A stretch of 64,000 nucleotides of DNA, taken from assembly GCA_964006375.1 (NCBI GenBank), contig OZ023267.1, positions 35,103,766-35,167,765 on the forward strand, written 5' to 3'. A program made the position numbers and the translations under genes. The notes beneath the pieces are model-generated. The model searched no databases. It was not told where the DNA came from and saw only the letters and a list, made by a program, of their open reading frames with translations. How positions within the stretch are numbered: position 1 is the stretch's first letter; each line of letters starts with the position of its first letter. Shown here in pieces: positions 14,470-29,955 of the stretch. The DNA is from Tillus elongatus. Its lineage: Eukaryota; Arthropoda; Insecta; Coleoptera; Cleridae.

Positions 14470-14512
14470 ACCTGGCGATCGTTTCACTAACCAAGTAAGC
14501 ATCATCAGAGGT
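14470..14512 (-). ncRNA. hammerhead-ribozyme motif, best-preserved copy
   Basis: On the minus strand: stem-I arm ACCT, an intact CTGATGA box (14,502-14,508 reversed), a stem-loop of about 16 bases with partly paired arms, an intact GAAA (14,482-14,485 reversed), CGATC, then GCC where GTC is expected, then the stem-I arm AGGT. Both invariant boxes are intact; the cleavage triplet is changed. Penelope-like elements are known to carry hammerheads with very short stem III. It is antisense to the adjacent Penelope reading frame. Confidence 0.55.
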
Positions 14513-14649
14513 TGAAATATTTTTCAATTCAACAATGAATTTTTTGAACAAACCCAAGGTACGGCTATCGCCATTTATTGCATATTTTACCTTTTCATGA
14601 GCAGATTTGAAACTGATCTTGAAAGTGAAAGTGGTTATTTTCCTAGAGT

Positions 14650-16775
<2,126 letters not shown>

Positions 16776-17014
16776 GAGGTTCGTTGGCCAGGAAAATCGG
16801 ACCAGCTTTTCTGGAACTTTTAAAGTTTATTTTCGGAAAATGTATCTATTTTTTGAAACAACAAAGCTATTTTAATGAAATATGGTACATTGTTTGTGCT
16901 ATATAGGTTAAACTGTGAACCAAATGTCCTTCTTGTAAAAACAAGACATATTTGCCATTAAAAACATTTTTACGAAAATTCGCTACCATAACGCATTGGC
17001 TGCGTCCAGACTTT
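16776..17014 (+). repeat. family-A copy, right end
   Basis: Begins at 'gttcgttggccaggaaaatc' and ends at CCATAACGCATTGGCTGCGT. Confidence 0.65.
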
Positions 17015-17875
17015 TTTTATCATATTGACTTGTGCAAACATTTTACATGTACTAACACTAATAAATATTATTATTGTGAAGTTTTCCACTCCAGCAGCTA
17101 GGGTGCTAGCGGGGTCATAATTTGTGAGCGTTCGTGGAAGCTGTAAGTATTTGCTTTTATATCTGACTTTATAATAATTGTTAAACCTTAATGACGATAA
17201 TTTTAATCACATTTTCCTGATAACACAGGTCAAACTAAGGGAATTGTGAATGTAAGAAATTTATGATAAAGAAGAAATTTAATTGATCCTAAAATCATGC
17301 ATCCTCTGGTTACCTATAAAGATCGGATGACATACTGATTATAAGCATTATTGAAACCTGCCTATATAAAAGCACTGTGAGAGAGAGTCGTTTAGATAAA
17401 ACACCCTTTGAGATAGCGACTATGCCTCTTATCGTGCACCCTAATGAATCTAAGCATTTTAGGGAAATGAAATACCTTACACGAAACACTAGGAAGATAT
17501 TAATTTCTGTATTGTTTAGGGGTTGCTCTCTAGCGTCTTTATTAAATCTTGGATATGGAATCCATTTTAAGCAAGTTTATTGCTTACCACAGTAACAGGA
17601 TTATATTGGTTGTCTCGTTAGCGGAGATTTATAGTTAAACGAATTTACTATAAATTTTGTACGGCATAAACTAAAATAGGTATATGCAGTCCATGTTTTT
17701 AAAGTGATTTTACCAAACAAATATGAAAGCATACCAATAAAATCAATTAAATTTGTCACACCAATGGTGTGATCTTTTAATTAAGGGCCACAACAATAAT
17801 AAATTTAAAGGGTAGTTACTTTTTTTATTTATTTTTTATTTCAACAACACACCACGAGGGCTTACAGCCTAAATA
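17015..17875. other. unannotated sequence, no gene seen
   Basis: AT-rich with short frames only (for example 17,377-17,595) and no family resemblance. Confidence 0.4.
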
Positions 17876-19260
17876 CTATCGTACCGTGGGTGTCGACAAA
17901 GAGGAAAGAGGCAACTTGTTAATTCTGGACTTGAAGGTTTGGAGATTCGGGAGAGAAGGAAAAACATGTGCCGGCAAGGAGTTCCACAACTTGGAAGTCC
18001 TCGGGACAAAAGAGCGGGCATAACAAGATGTTCTATGTCTGGTGACCTGGACAGTAAAAGGGTGCATGCTCTGTTTCCCTGGTAGATCTGTTGGGGACAG
18101 CAGGTGGAGGAACTATGGAAGAAAGCTCCTCTGAGCAGTGCCCGTGCAGATATCTATTAAATAGAGAGAGAGGGAGAGAGAGAGAGAGAGGTCACCAATT
18201 ACACGTCGGTGGGCAAGGGATGGCAGCCTTTGGGTAAGGGAAAGGTCACCGATGAGACGTATAGCTCTCTTCTGAATGGAGTCCAGGATAGCGAGTGTAG
18301 AAGCGGCAGCAGCACCCCAGATGTGGGAACAGTATTCGAGGTTTGGTCTTATTTCTGAAGTATATAAGGTATAGAGATTAGCTGATGAAAAGTATTTGCG
18401 AGCCCTGAAGAGGAAACCTAATTTCTTAGCAGCCGCTTCTGCAATTGATGTGACATGTTGGTGCCAATTGAGATTTCGATCCACAGAAATGCCAACAAGT
18501 GAAAAGGACTCATTACTTTGAATAACTTGGTTGTTCATTGTGATGGTTCTAGGCTGGTGTATCTCTTATAAGAAAGAAAGGAAGACTGTGATTTGGTGGG
18601 GTTGAATTGTACAAGATTTCTACTTCCCCAGTCTAATATTTTTTGGAGATCCACGGAGACAGAATCCTCCTTGAGTCTGCGATCCTCATCTAATTGGGCT
18701 AAAGAGACAGGCTTAGAATATTGTTTATTTAAGTGGATGGTGCTGTCGTCCGCGTAACTGTGAACTGGGTTGGATGTGCTAGAGAGGAGGTCATTGATGT
18801 GGAGAAGAAACTAAGTAGGGGCTAAAGCTGAACCTTGAGGAACTCCTGCATTAATTAGATACAGTTTAGAGCAATGGACATCCATGATAAAAGTAATGCT
18901 CCGGTTGGAGAGGAAATTTGCTGTCCAGGTACAGAGTTTTGGTGGTAGGCCATAGGCCGGAGGTTTATTAAGCAGCGCTGCGTGCCAGACCTGGTCGAAT
19001 GCTTTGGATATGTCTAGAGCGACAATCTGGGATTCACCTTGTAGTTCCATAGACTTGTTCCAAGAATGAGTGACAAAGGAAAGGAGGTCGGCAGTTGATC
19101 TGTGCTGACAGAATCCATACTGCCTGTCGTGGATTAGACTGTGTTTTTCAAGAAATTTTAGTAATTCTGTGTTTATATACTTTTTTATCACTTTAGAGAC
19201 GACTGAAAGGAGATCAATAGGCCTGTAGTTGATAGGAAGTGCTTTGGAAAGGACTAAAGT
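17876..19260 (-). pseudogene. LINE reverse transcriptase (Jockey/CR1-like), 5'-truncated and broken
   Basis: Read leftwards: thumb-side N-terminal part, palm motif VALDISKAFDQVWHAA near 19,000, GVPQGSALAPT near 18,830, a stop at that point, then FLLHIND and SYADDSTIHLN (about 18,750) with the catalytic YADD intact. Next come LNWHQHVTSIA and PNLEYCSHIWGA, and the typical C-terminus with RSFVPRTSKLWNSLPAHVFP near 18,000. One in-frame stop (about 18,817) and a frame change near 18,540 break the frame. A (CT)n expansion within a short duplicated stretch lies near 18,165-18,260. There is no RNase H. The 5' end is lost beside the TA array at 19,273. Confidence 0.8.
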
Positions 19261-19270
19261 GTTTTATATG

Positions 19271-19272
<2 letters not shown>

Positions 19273-19310
<38 letters not shown>
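19273..19310. repeat. (TA)n array followed by poly-T
   Basis: Short TA run next to the truncated LINE end. Confidence 0.85.
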
Positions 19311-19318
<8 letters not shown>

Positions 19319-20430
19319 TAAATCGACTAGTCTTCCGATTCTTTTTAGGTTTCACCTTTTTTAGGGAACAGTTGACTTAACCGCAACTACATATTAACGT
19401 GATTATAATAGAATATGACCTAAAAACAACCTTAATAAAGTTAAACAATGTGGTATATTTCGTTTTTAATAACTTTTCAATGATAAACGCAATTAAAACG
19501 TTTCGATTTGCAACTAAAACCTATATTTTTGCACCTGAGGTTATGACTGTTGTTTCCTTGACATATTTGATGCAGATAGGCGACGTTGTCAGGTCCAGAA
19601 GGTCATGTAGGCAGGATTGTGTGTAAAAAGCATTTTAGATCTTTTATTTCGCTAAAGCGGGAAACCACTCTTGGGATTAAATATGAAATGTGGCAACGCT
19701 GCTGAAAATTGACAGTTGGAAACGTGCAAATCGTGTGTTCTTAAGGACTTAATTTCTCAATTAATTTGTGATTTATGGATTTTCCGTATTTTTTTTCGGA
19801 TTATTACTTTCCGTTACATACGCTTTCTTTTGGTGTGAGCCGTTTTGGCGATTTCCGGTTGCGGTTACGTTTTTTAAAATTTCCAAATTCCAGATATAAG
19901 AATATTTCAGTGTTAACTTGAGAAATTTCACATGAGGTCTGGAGCTTTTTGTCAAGCATCTTTGAATGACGATAATTTGCATATTTAAGGGATTTTATAA
20001 ACACAATCACTTTTAAAAGCTTGCTAAAAATTTGAGCTTTGGTTTACAAAATCCCTATGACTGTGAAACTAAACGATTAGAAATTTTGATACTTAAAATC
20101 CCGTTTCTTCCATTTTATTATTCACACTGTCTTAACAGCCGGCGGCGGCGCTGTTCATTAATACTAAATAAAAGCGCCTTTTGGCGGCTTTATACCTTGC
20201 CGAATTAAAAAGCTACCGAAAACGTGCATTATTTTACTATTTCAGCGGTTTTCTTTTCGCATCTTGCAAGTTGCTGTCGAAACAGGAATTTCTATTTGAG
20301 ATGATGATAACCGCTGAAAATTTGACAACCTAATCTTACTTATTTATTGCGTTTCTAATTTTTAGTAAGTCGCGAACTATCAGTGGGTAAATATTGTTTG
20401 ATTTTGGTGTGTGAAAGTGTTATTTAAAAA
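19311..20430. other. possible host-like intergenic sequence, no gene seen
   Basis: No dispersed repeat from this window is recognised here. Overlapping open frames at 19,773-20,010 (minus) lack family features. A GC-rich clump (ggcggcggcg) occurs near 20,145. Confidence 0.35.
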
Positions 20431-20662
20431 ATGAAGCTGGGTGATACATTTACTAGTTACGAAGATTTAATAGCAGCTCTCGATAGTTATTGTAGAAGGG
20501 AGGACGTATCGTTTTGGAAAAGAGATGCATGAACTATTTCGACGGCCCGGAAAAAAAGGAAAGGTTTATTGGCTCTAAATTAAAAGATTATCATTTAAAA
20601 TATACATTCATTACGGGGAGAGGAAATTTCAAGTCTACACAAAAAGGAAAACAGTTATCAGG
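20431..20662 (+). pseudogene. ZSWIM3/MULE-type N-terminal domain exon, disrupted
   Basis: An ATG at about 20,431 opens KLGDTFTSYEDLIAALDSYC followed by SFWKRDA and a TGA stop. A shifted frame then continues with LKYTFITGRGNFKSTQKGKQ, ending at CAG/GTAATA, which looks like a splice donor. The order 'GDTF.SYEEL ... FWKRD ... LKY...G' is that of the N-terminal FAR1/ZSWIM3-like domain found in host ZSWIM proteins and MULE transposases. The stop and the frame change suggest a pseudogene. No downstream exon is seen before the mariner at 20,826. Confidence 0.4.
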
Positions 20663-20719
20663 TAATATGATTAATATATTTTATCTTAAATAAAGAACAT
20701 ACTACTCTTGTTTTTAGCG

Positions 20720-20825
20720 AATTTTCATTATGAAAATAAAGAGGTCACGATGAAAAGTTTTGAAAAAGTTTCCTCAGATGAGCGCGAATTTGGGTCCCTA
20801 GAATTCAAAACCAAGGTCCGTTAAA
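20720..20825 (+). repeat. family-A copy, left part
   Basis: 'gagcgcgaatttgggtccct' and 'aaaaccaaggtccgttaaaa' match the module that elsewhere (44.46-44.51 kb) runs into a TA core. Here a mariner follows and the TA core lies on its far side at 22,066. Confidence 0.6.
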
Positions 20826-22227
<1,402 letters not shown>

Positions 22228-22378
22228 TGAAAACGCTATATTTTTCTAAGTATCAGAGAAACTGGAATGAGACTTTACGTGTGGCTAGAAATAGTGCACA
22301 TAAACCTATGTTGTGAATCTTAAGTAATTTGGTACACAATATTCAGAGTTTTTTTTCCAAATTGACAATACCCAAAGA

Positions 22379-22575
22379 CATGCGTTGAGCCGACTTAATG
22401 GTTGAAGTCCAATGCCTAACAGACAGAGTAGTTAACTGCCACGCGTAGATTGATTCATACAACAGGTATAAACCATACATCAACGGTAACCAAACTAAAT
22501 ATATACCAGGCATAAAACACACTACCCGAACCAACAATCGTGAAGTATCGGTCGCAATTATGACAGGCGCGATGA
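22379..22575 (+). mobile_element. SINE-B copy
   Basis: The head 'gacttaatggttgaagtcc' and the body to 'cgaaccaacaatcgtgaag' match 41,150-41,343 (reversed). In that copy the head reads ACTTAGTGGTTAAAGTCC, close to the A-box region of tRNA-Ser/Leu (GAGTGGTTAAGG). The tail is shared with 29,676-29,710. Confidence 0.5.
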
Positions 22576-23378
22576 ATTTAAAAATTTTCGAAGTGATTGT
22601 TATTTAACTGATGGATTCAATCAATTATTAAAAGACACTATATTTGTAGCTTTATGAATGGCCTCAAATACAGTTTTAGCGCAGCATAGATATGTTATGA
22701 TGTCGCATAATATAGTAGAAGTGTAGACAGAATCAATCCAAGTCTCTCTAAAATGATTCTAAAATAGTTTATTTTATCTTTACACTTAAACATAAGACCG
22801 AAACAGTCGTGGGATATATTTCAATGGTAATTCTATTAATTATGTAATTAATTGTTACGTATACTTTGAATATAGTCGTAATATCACGTACATGAAGCCG
22901 ATCTACTGTATCAGGTAAACAAAACGCTAGTTGATGTATGCCTAGATGGCTCAGGGGCATCGCGCTTCCCTCATAAGCAAAAGGTTACGCGATAGAATCC
23001 AGCTCGATGGATGTATGTTCCTTTATGTTTTATTTTGACATTTGGAGAAACAATATTGCACATACTTCATACGTTTTGAATAAGACCTCATTTTTGTTTA
23101 AAACGCCTAAATAAGTTTGTCACCTTTTAGTCTGAGATTGCATTTTGAGTTCCGGGCATTTTTCTCAAGAACGCAAGATTTGTTTGATAATAGAGAGATA
23201 TCGATGGTAACACTTTTGAAATAATTCTTCAAATGTGTACGTACTAGGACCTATAAAATCGATCTTCAAAGTATGTGTAAGTTTAAAGTATTAACTTTAC
23301 TAATATGCCGTATAATATTAGTGTACAATTCTTATGAAAATTCGCTACTATAACTCACTTGCTGCATCCTGAAATTTT
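22576..23378 (-). repeat. ~1-kb dispersed repeat with tRNA-like segment (reverse copy)
   Basis: Reverse match to 28,608-29,640 and 40,103-41,170. Ends at a GCATCC-type family-A end near 23,372. At 22,940-23,010 it carries CCTAGATGGCTCAGGGGC ... CTCATAA ... GAATCC, resembling a tRNA-Met-like sequence with a CAT anticodon loop. Confidence 0.6.
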
Positions 23379-24764
23379 TAGTACCTATAAATCAGGTTGT
23401 GATGTCCATATTATGTTTAGAGCTTCAATGTGTGGTGCAAAGCTTCAAATAAGCATAAAAACAGAACATATCCATACCATAGATTTGATAGGTATATTAG
23501 TTAATAAAACAATTAAAGCCACTGATTTAGGCACTGTATGTACATTTACAACCGCGACGACTTCCTACTCATATTCAGGCAGCGATTATTCATTTAGCGA
23601 ATCTAAAGTCAAAAAGGAGAACAATAAAAAGTTACATACAAGAGAAATGCAATAAGATAGTACTTTTAAAGGACATTACTATATAAAAAGTAAACTATAC
23701 ACCAAAATTTAGATTTCTATGTTACAAGAAAAAAAATTATAATAAAATATTTGGTGCCAGATAATTTCTATGAAAATTCACTACCATAACGCACATACTG
23801 CGTCCAGACTTTTATTAAATGGTGGTATTTTAATATTGACAAAAAATTTGGCAAGATAAATTTTAAAATAGACCGGTCCTTGTTCTTGTACCATTACTCA
23901 GAAGCTTCAAACAGGTATTGAGTATTCGGCGATACTGAACGCAATTACGCGATTTAGCTCTAAATAATGTTAAAAATCAAATCAAACTGAGTACCACGCC
24001 GTAACACTTTGTTTATATAAAATCGCACCTACGTAAATACTCAAATTTATAAAAGCATTTATGAGATACAATATTATACGAAGCAAAAAATATTAGCACG
24101 TTGACTGTATAAAGAAATTACCATTATTAAACGGTCCCTTTTAAGTAAAAGAGAAATAAAAGGTATTCTGCCCGAGCCGCCTTTTAAAGACTGAAATTAA
24201 ATTTATTATAAAGCAAGCGCTGTACACAACTTTCGAGTTAATTAACACACCTTCATGCCAAGGGGAGTTTGTTTTATTGTAAAAAGGACACTGACCTCAG
24301 CAGGGACTCGTTTGGCCATTGTACATAGAAGAAAATATATTAGTTCTGCAAAACAAGGAAAAGAAAATCCTGTTTCTCAATGCGACATAATTAAAGTACC
24401 TAATCACAAGGGAACCATTTGCTTGCAAGTTTTGCTGGATTGTTTTGCTTTCCTTCTGTCGGTTGCTTACAGTCGCAAATATCTAAGTTCATTTAACAGC
24501 GTAATAATATCTATACTAACCAATAAAATTATAAGTTTTATTTTAAAAATGAGTTGCAGTTTATTGGCGCACTCAATCTGGATGTTGGGGATTCTACAGC
24601 TATAGAAGACGGTTTACAGTGGACTTCAGACTGCGCAATTAGAGAAACCTGATTAGCAACCAGATATACATGTGTAAATTAATGTGAAAACAGGCATATT
24701 TACCTCAAATAGCGTTTATTGAAAGAAAAAAATACAACAATTCCAGTGTATAAATATTTGAGCA
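23379..24764. other. no gene; one isolated family-A end
   Basis: A family-A right end occupies about 23,680-23,812, nearly the same as 39,470-39,600. Open frames at 23,359-23,655 and 24,255-24,605 have no recognised family. Confidence 0.35.
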
Positions 24765-25215
24765 TCTTTCAATAGCGTATATGTCCTTTGGCTTTTATTA
24801 CAGCGTTAGCTCGTTTTGGCATAAAGGCAATTAATTTTTTGCAGTTCTCCTTGATTTTGTCATCTCGAAACCACCCCTGAATGACAGCCCCTATCTTCTT
24901 ACATTTAATTGGACAATCAATTTTTAGCAATCTGGCCTTGCATATGGACCATAAGTTCTTTCAATTCAATAGGGTGAATGTCCGGTGAGTCTAAAAGGGT
25001 GAAGCCAGGCTAGAAGAGTAATATTTTTGTCCTTGAAATATTTCACCATCTTCTTGAAAACATGACACGATGCTAAATCTTACTGGAAGGTTGGTTTTCC
25101 AACTGCTTGAACTTTTTCCAGTTCTCTGGACAAATACGTTTTTAACATCTCTTTACATTTTTCACTGTTCATCATACCGTGGATAGGTATTTGTTTCCCT
25201 GTTCCTATATATGAA
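24765..25215 (-). pseudogene. Tc1/Tc3-like transposase C-terminal fragment
   Basis: Reading leftwards: a strand reading SRELEKVQAVGKPTFQ, a stop, DLASCHVFKKMVKYFKDKN with the second catalytic Asp, ITLLAWLHPF, NLWSICKAR after a frame change, and the terminal MPKRANAVIKAKGHIRY before a stop at about 24,768. These follow the order of Tc1/Tc3-type DDE enzymes (D...PCH, PIENLW, ..R...V..AKG). Several stops show it is dead. Confidence 0.65.
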
Positions 25216-25279
25216 AAACAACCCTAGGCCTCAGAAAGATCTGGCTAGGGTTGAACACACTGAGACCTCACAGACGATC

Positions 25280-25505
25280 TCCGGCGAGATTTGGGGAGTA
25301 GGCAGATTGAGGCCCCGTACTCGAGCTACCACAACCCAACACACCTTTGTCCACCGCTCTAAGGAGTAGGCAGATTGAGGCCTTAGAGTGTCCTTACATA
25401 TTTCCTTTACCTCTTGAAACCAACCTAACCCACCTTTCTCCACCGTTCTAAGGAGTAGGCAGATTGAGGCCTTAGAGTGTCCTTATATGTCCTTTACCTC
25501 TTGAA
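25280..25505. repeat. ~90-bp tandem repeat
   Basis: 'ggagtaggcagattgaggcc' occurs three times (about 25,294, 25,364 and 25,454). The last two copies are near-identical over about 90 bp. Confidence 0.65.
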
Positions 25506-25618
25506 AAGGGCTCCAAAACAGGAGGCGAAACGTCGGGTTTTCATAAATTCTGGACGCGGTTCAACCCGAGAATCAAGTATGTCTCACATTAAAGACCACG
25601 GAAATCTTTCTGAACATG

Positions 25619-25621
<3 letters not shown>

Positions 25622-25691
<70 letters not shown>
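25622..25691. repeat. (TA)n array
   Basis: TA run followed by a short TG run. Confidence 0.9.
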
Positions 25692-25695
<4 letters not shown>

Positions 25696-25754
25696 GTGTG
25701 TGTATCGCTATTTTTGTTACAATCGTTACCATCGTTACAAATATTTTTAATATA

Positions 25755-27619
25755 CACTTCTGGACAAAAAACTTGGACACTTAAAATTGTCCCTCAATTT
25801 AAACTTAAATTAATTTTAGTTGTGTACCTATTTTGATGTTTTTTTAACAAAATGTATCCACAATAGTCTTCTTTCTTCACAGTTAATAATATTTAAAAAA
25901 TGTGAAGAAGTTTGGATTTACACACGGCGAAACCCACCATTGCCTTTATTCTAAATTGCTTACACCCTGTAGGGAAATATGGCCATGAGATATTGTATCT
26001 TTGGACGGAGTGTTGAAGTTTTATCTTTCCTTACAATTTCGTTTTTTACATCATATTGACATCTGTATTACCAAGGAAATTACAATATTGTAAAGAAAAG
26101 TATAGAATTTTTGACATTCTCAAATAAAAATTAAATTGAAGCAAAATTGAAATTTTGTTGCATAGCAACGACATGTTTTATTGTTATGATTGTTAGAAGA
26201 TAAAATAATTCTGTCACTGGTCGGTTATTACGCCAAAGTTTTTCTGAAACTACGCGATAAGAAGATGTTTGACGATCTGTTGTATTAAACGAAGATGGCT
26301 GTAGTATACGCTATATTGCAAATGTTTTAGGCAGAGCCAAGTGCGCTGTTCAATACGCATTACACAATCAGTCACTTTCGCACAACTAGTGAGTACACTT
26401 GACGCTTAAGATCAGGGAGACCGCGAGGCACAAACCATCCAGATGATAATTTGGGAACTTAAATGCTCTACGAGCCCGCTAAGCTAATCCTGCTATTAGC
26501 AGTCAGCTGAAAATTGTGCGTGGTGTAAGAGTGTCAGAACGAACCCTTCGCCGTAGATTAATATCAGGGAGACCAGCCGCTTATCTAGATTTACTTGCAG
26601 CTCATCGCCTTCAAAGAATAAATTTCGCCCATGCACACAGACTGGAATGACGAAGGTTGGGGATGTTTGTTATTAACCGATGAATCGTGTCTTTGTTTAC
26701 GTTCTCCAGATGAACGAGAATGCGTATGGAGAAGACGAGGCCAACGGTTTTCTGAATGTTGCTATCTCCAAGAACACTTTTCGGAGACGGCAGTGCCATG
26801 GTGTGGGCTGAAATCTCAGCACAAGCCCATACAGATCTTGTCTTGATTAAAAATGGCGCATTAACTGCTGACCGCTATATCCGAGATCATTTAGCAGGCC
26901 ATGTCATTCATTTTGCTAAATTTGTTGGTCAAAATTTGGTGTTAATGTATAAAAGTGCAAGACCTGACATAGCAAGAACTGTCAATAGTTACCTCGATCA
27001 AATTGACATTATCCAACGATTAGATTGGCCAGCACGTAGGCCCGATCTAGGATGTGCAGGACATGCTAGGGAGGCTTATTCGCAATCGCAAACAAGAAAC
27101 CATTCCAGATCTTTGCATGGCGCTTATTGAAGAATGGGAAAACATTCCTCAAGGGGTAATTGCCAAGTTTGTTGAAATCTTGCACGAGAAGGAAATACAC
27201 GATGGTAGTCAAGTTGTTGGTTCATTTAATTTAAATTTGCCCACATACAGGCCAGGGTTGATCTCTATACTAACATTGTATACCTTTATTTTAAATATTT
27301 TAATCTCCTTAATATGATGTAAAAAACGAAATGTTAAGGAAAAATAAGACTTCAGTACCCCGTCCAAAGATACAATATCTAATGGCTATATTTTTCTACA
27401 AGGTGTTACGACATTTAGGGTAAAATGCAACAGTGGAGTTAACCCTGTAAGAATCCAAATTTCTTTACATCTTTTTGCAATCTTATTAACTGCCAAGAGA
27501 GAATACCATTGGCTACATTTTGTTTAAGAAAACATAAAAAGCGGTGGACAAGGTAAAAAGTAATTTAATGTTAAATTGAGGCACAATTTTAGGTGTCCAA
27601 TTTCTTTGTCTAGATTGTG
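25755..27619 (+). mobile_element. Tc1-like transposon with ~305-bp inverted repeats
   Basis: The left end (CACTTCTGGACAAA..., after TA) and the right end (inverted CACAATCTAGACAAAG) match, and the similarity continues inward through GGACACTTAAAATTGT, 'gatattgtatctttggacgg' and 'tttcgttttttacatcatat' to about 26,063 and 27,312. The arms are thus about 305 bp. The interior is the broken transposase at 26,280-27,240. Long arms occur in some Tc1 relatives. Confidence 0.75.
26280..27240 (+). pseudogene. Tc1-like transposase, broken
   Basis: Forward frames: an N-terminal helix-turn-helix (CSIRYIANVLGRAKCAVQ, about 26,290), a LLLTDESCLCL block with the first catalytic Asp (about 26,670), VWRRRGQRF, GSAMVWAEISAQAHTDLV (about 26,790-26,840), then MYKSARPDIARTVNSYLDQ where the family has 'QDNARPH', so the second Asp is lost, and DWPARRPDLG (family DWPA.SPDLNPIE) near 27,030. 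The C-terminal IPQGVIAKFVEIL follows. At least three frame changes. Confidence 0.75.
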
Positions 27620-28200
27620 ATGATGCTGAATAATTTAAAAAAATATTTGGTGTCTATGAAAAAAGCAAACTGCAATTCGCACTTAATATAAAATATCAGT
27701 CAGTCTATGTGCTAATATATTGTAGTTATAAAGTGGCACATTTCAAATACGCCAAACATCCGTCATCAAAACATACTGGTCCGTTCCTGGTAATATAATG
27801 GACCGCTTTATCCAGTTCATTTAAATGACACCTGCCACTGATAAGCGGTTTTGCCAATCAATCAATTATGAAGTTAAACGTTTACAGACACGCGCACACA
27901 CACACACACACACAGAAACAGTAACCAATAATCTGCTATTTTCTGTCATTGCGTGTTGCCACATATTGATTATGTATCGCAAACTGTGATGATAAACCTA
28001 ATGGTATGATAGATACAGGGTGATCCCATGAAAATTAGCTCTTTCAGGTTTTTTTGTGAGTGGGTAAACAAAATGTATACAAAAACGCAATCATAATAGC
28101 CAGTTTGTTCAGCTGAAAAATATTTGTTGAAGAAAGTGGTCGAATGGGGATTGGAACGTAGGCTAATTGGCTTAATATTATGGCACCCTCATGATGTTAT
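27620..28200. other. no gene; short (CA)n
   Basis: A (CA)n run lies at about 27,892-27,914. Nothing else is recognised. Confidence 0.4.
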
Positions 28201-28506
28201 AACTAACTGACAGCTCTGGCTAAGCTACAGCGATATATGGAATGGCTTCTTAGGTATTGTCACAACACTGTTCTCTATGATGTGGTATTGTAGTAGTTAT
28301 TTGGACAATGATAAACGCCACCTTGTCTATTACGGAAGACGGTGCGTCTTGGCAACTAACTGACAGCTCCGGCTAAGCTACAGCGATATATGGAATGGCT
28401 TCTTAGGTATTTTCACAACACTGTTCTCTATGATGTGGTATTGTAGTAGTTATTTGGTCAATGATAAACGCCACCTTGTCTATTACGGAAAATGGTGCGT
28501 CTTGGC
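28201..28506. repeat. 153-bp tandem duplication
   Basis: Two near-identical copies starting 'aactaactgacagctc.ggc' at 28,201 and 28,354, differing at only a few bases, so a recent duplication. Confidence 0.8.
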
Positions 28507-28607
28507 AAGCAACGCAAAATTTATTAAATTTTTAAATATATGTTATTAAGTCTGAATAATGGCTGAATGATTATACCTAGAGGCCAGAATATACATACAC
28601 ACACAAA

Positions 28608-29640
28608 TTAGGGACGCAGCAAGTGCGTTATAGTAGCGAATTTTCATAAGAATTGTACACTATTATTATACGGTATATTAGTAAAGTTAATACTTTAAAT
28701 TTACACAGACCCTGAAGATCCATTTTAGAGGTCCTAGTACGCGCACATTTGAAGAATTATTTCGAAAGTGTTGCTATTGATATCTGTCTATTATCAAAAA
28801 CATCCTGTGTTCTAACTCCTTTCGAGAAAAATGGCCAAAACTCAATTTTCTATGAAGATAAAGAACTAAATTTTGTTATATCTGTAGATAGTGTAAGTCT
28901 CTTTACATGAAGCTTGTATTACAAATTTCATTAAAGTTATACAGAAGATTTCCAGAAGGAAACTTAATTAATATTCATAAAAGTAAAGTATCTGCGAAAT
29001 TATAAACGTAGCAGTTCTTATTCCTTATTAATCGCCAGTATGATTTCCTTTTAGTCAACCTACCCAAACTGGGTTTTTTAATATCAACAATAGCAAAATG
29101 TCTGCTGAAAATTATAATTTGAGACTCAAAGGTGACAAATTTGTTCAGGCGTTTTAAACAAAAATGAGGTCTTGTTCAAAACGTATGAAATCTGTGCAAT
29201 ATTGTTTCTCCAAATGTCCAAATAAAACATAAAAAAACATACACTCATCGAGCTGGATTCGATCATGCAACCTTCTACGTAGCAGTCCAGCATGCTTCCA
29301 ATGCGATATCTGCTAATACGATAACTAAGGATTTGTCTACATGATACACAGGCTTCATGCCCCAGAGTAATATATGAAAAGTATACGTAACAATTAATAA
29401 CAGAATTAGGAGAATTGCCATTGAAATATATTCAAGGATTGTTTTGGTCTTATAACGCGTCTTATGTTTAAGTTTAAAGATAAAAGAAACTATTTTAGAA
29501 TCACTTTTATATACTTGACTTGATTTTGTTTACATTTCTAATATATTTTGCGACAGCATAGGATACCTGTGCTGCACTAAAACTGTATTTGGGTCCGCTA
29601 ATAACGCTACAAATATAGAGTAAGTTAAATAACAATCACT
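28608..29640 (+). repeat. ~1-kb dispersed repeat (forward copy)
   Basis: Starts GGACGCAGCAAGTGCGTTAT. Collinear with 40,103-41,170 and inverted relative to 22,576-23,378. The tRNA-like segment lies at about 29,245-29,330 (reverse) but is diverged here. Confidence 0.65.
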
Positions 29641-29649
29641 TGGCAAATT

Positions 29650-29955
29650 TTTAATTTAATGTCGCCTGTTATTTTCCATAATTGCGGCCGAGATTTCACG
29701 ATTGTTGGTTCGTGTGTAGGAATGTAGAGATCTTTAACGTGCCACATATTGCATGGACACGGGACCGACGGCTTTACGCCCCCTCCGAAGGGCGGAACGT
29801 GCAGACATTCGACTCGCTCAAATACAATGCCAGAACCTCGGTTGATGTTAATGTTACAGTTTGTACTGAAAAAGTGTAAGGAGTACCCTGGGATTGAACA
29901 CAGTACCCTTCGGTTCAGAGGCACACGTTCTTACCCCTGAACCACCGAGGTTCCG
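29650..29955 (-). mobile_element. SINE-A, reverse copy
   Basis: On the minus strand: head CCTCGGTGGTTCAGGGGTAA (A-box), then a B-box diverged to GTTCAATCCCAGG, 'gtatttgagc', 'tgtctgcacgttccgccctt', 'gggggcgtaaagcc' and 'aaagatctctac'. Its 3' tail shares 'aacaatcgtgaaatctcggc' with SINE-B. Confidence 0.7.

Noticed and set aside
22940..23010. A tRNA-Met gene
   Set aside because: The anticodon-like loop is present in three dispersed copies of one repeat with poor acceptor and T arms, so it is tRNA-derived rather than a gene.
24255..24605. 116-codon forward frame
   Set aside because: No recognisable domain, no neighbours and composition like its surroundings; most likely chance.
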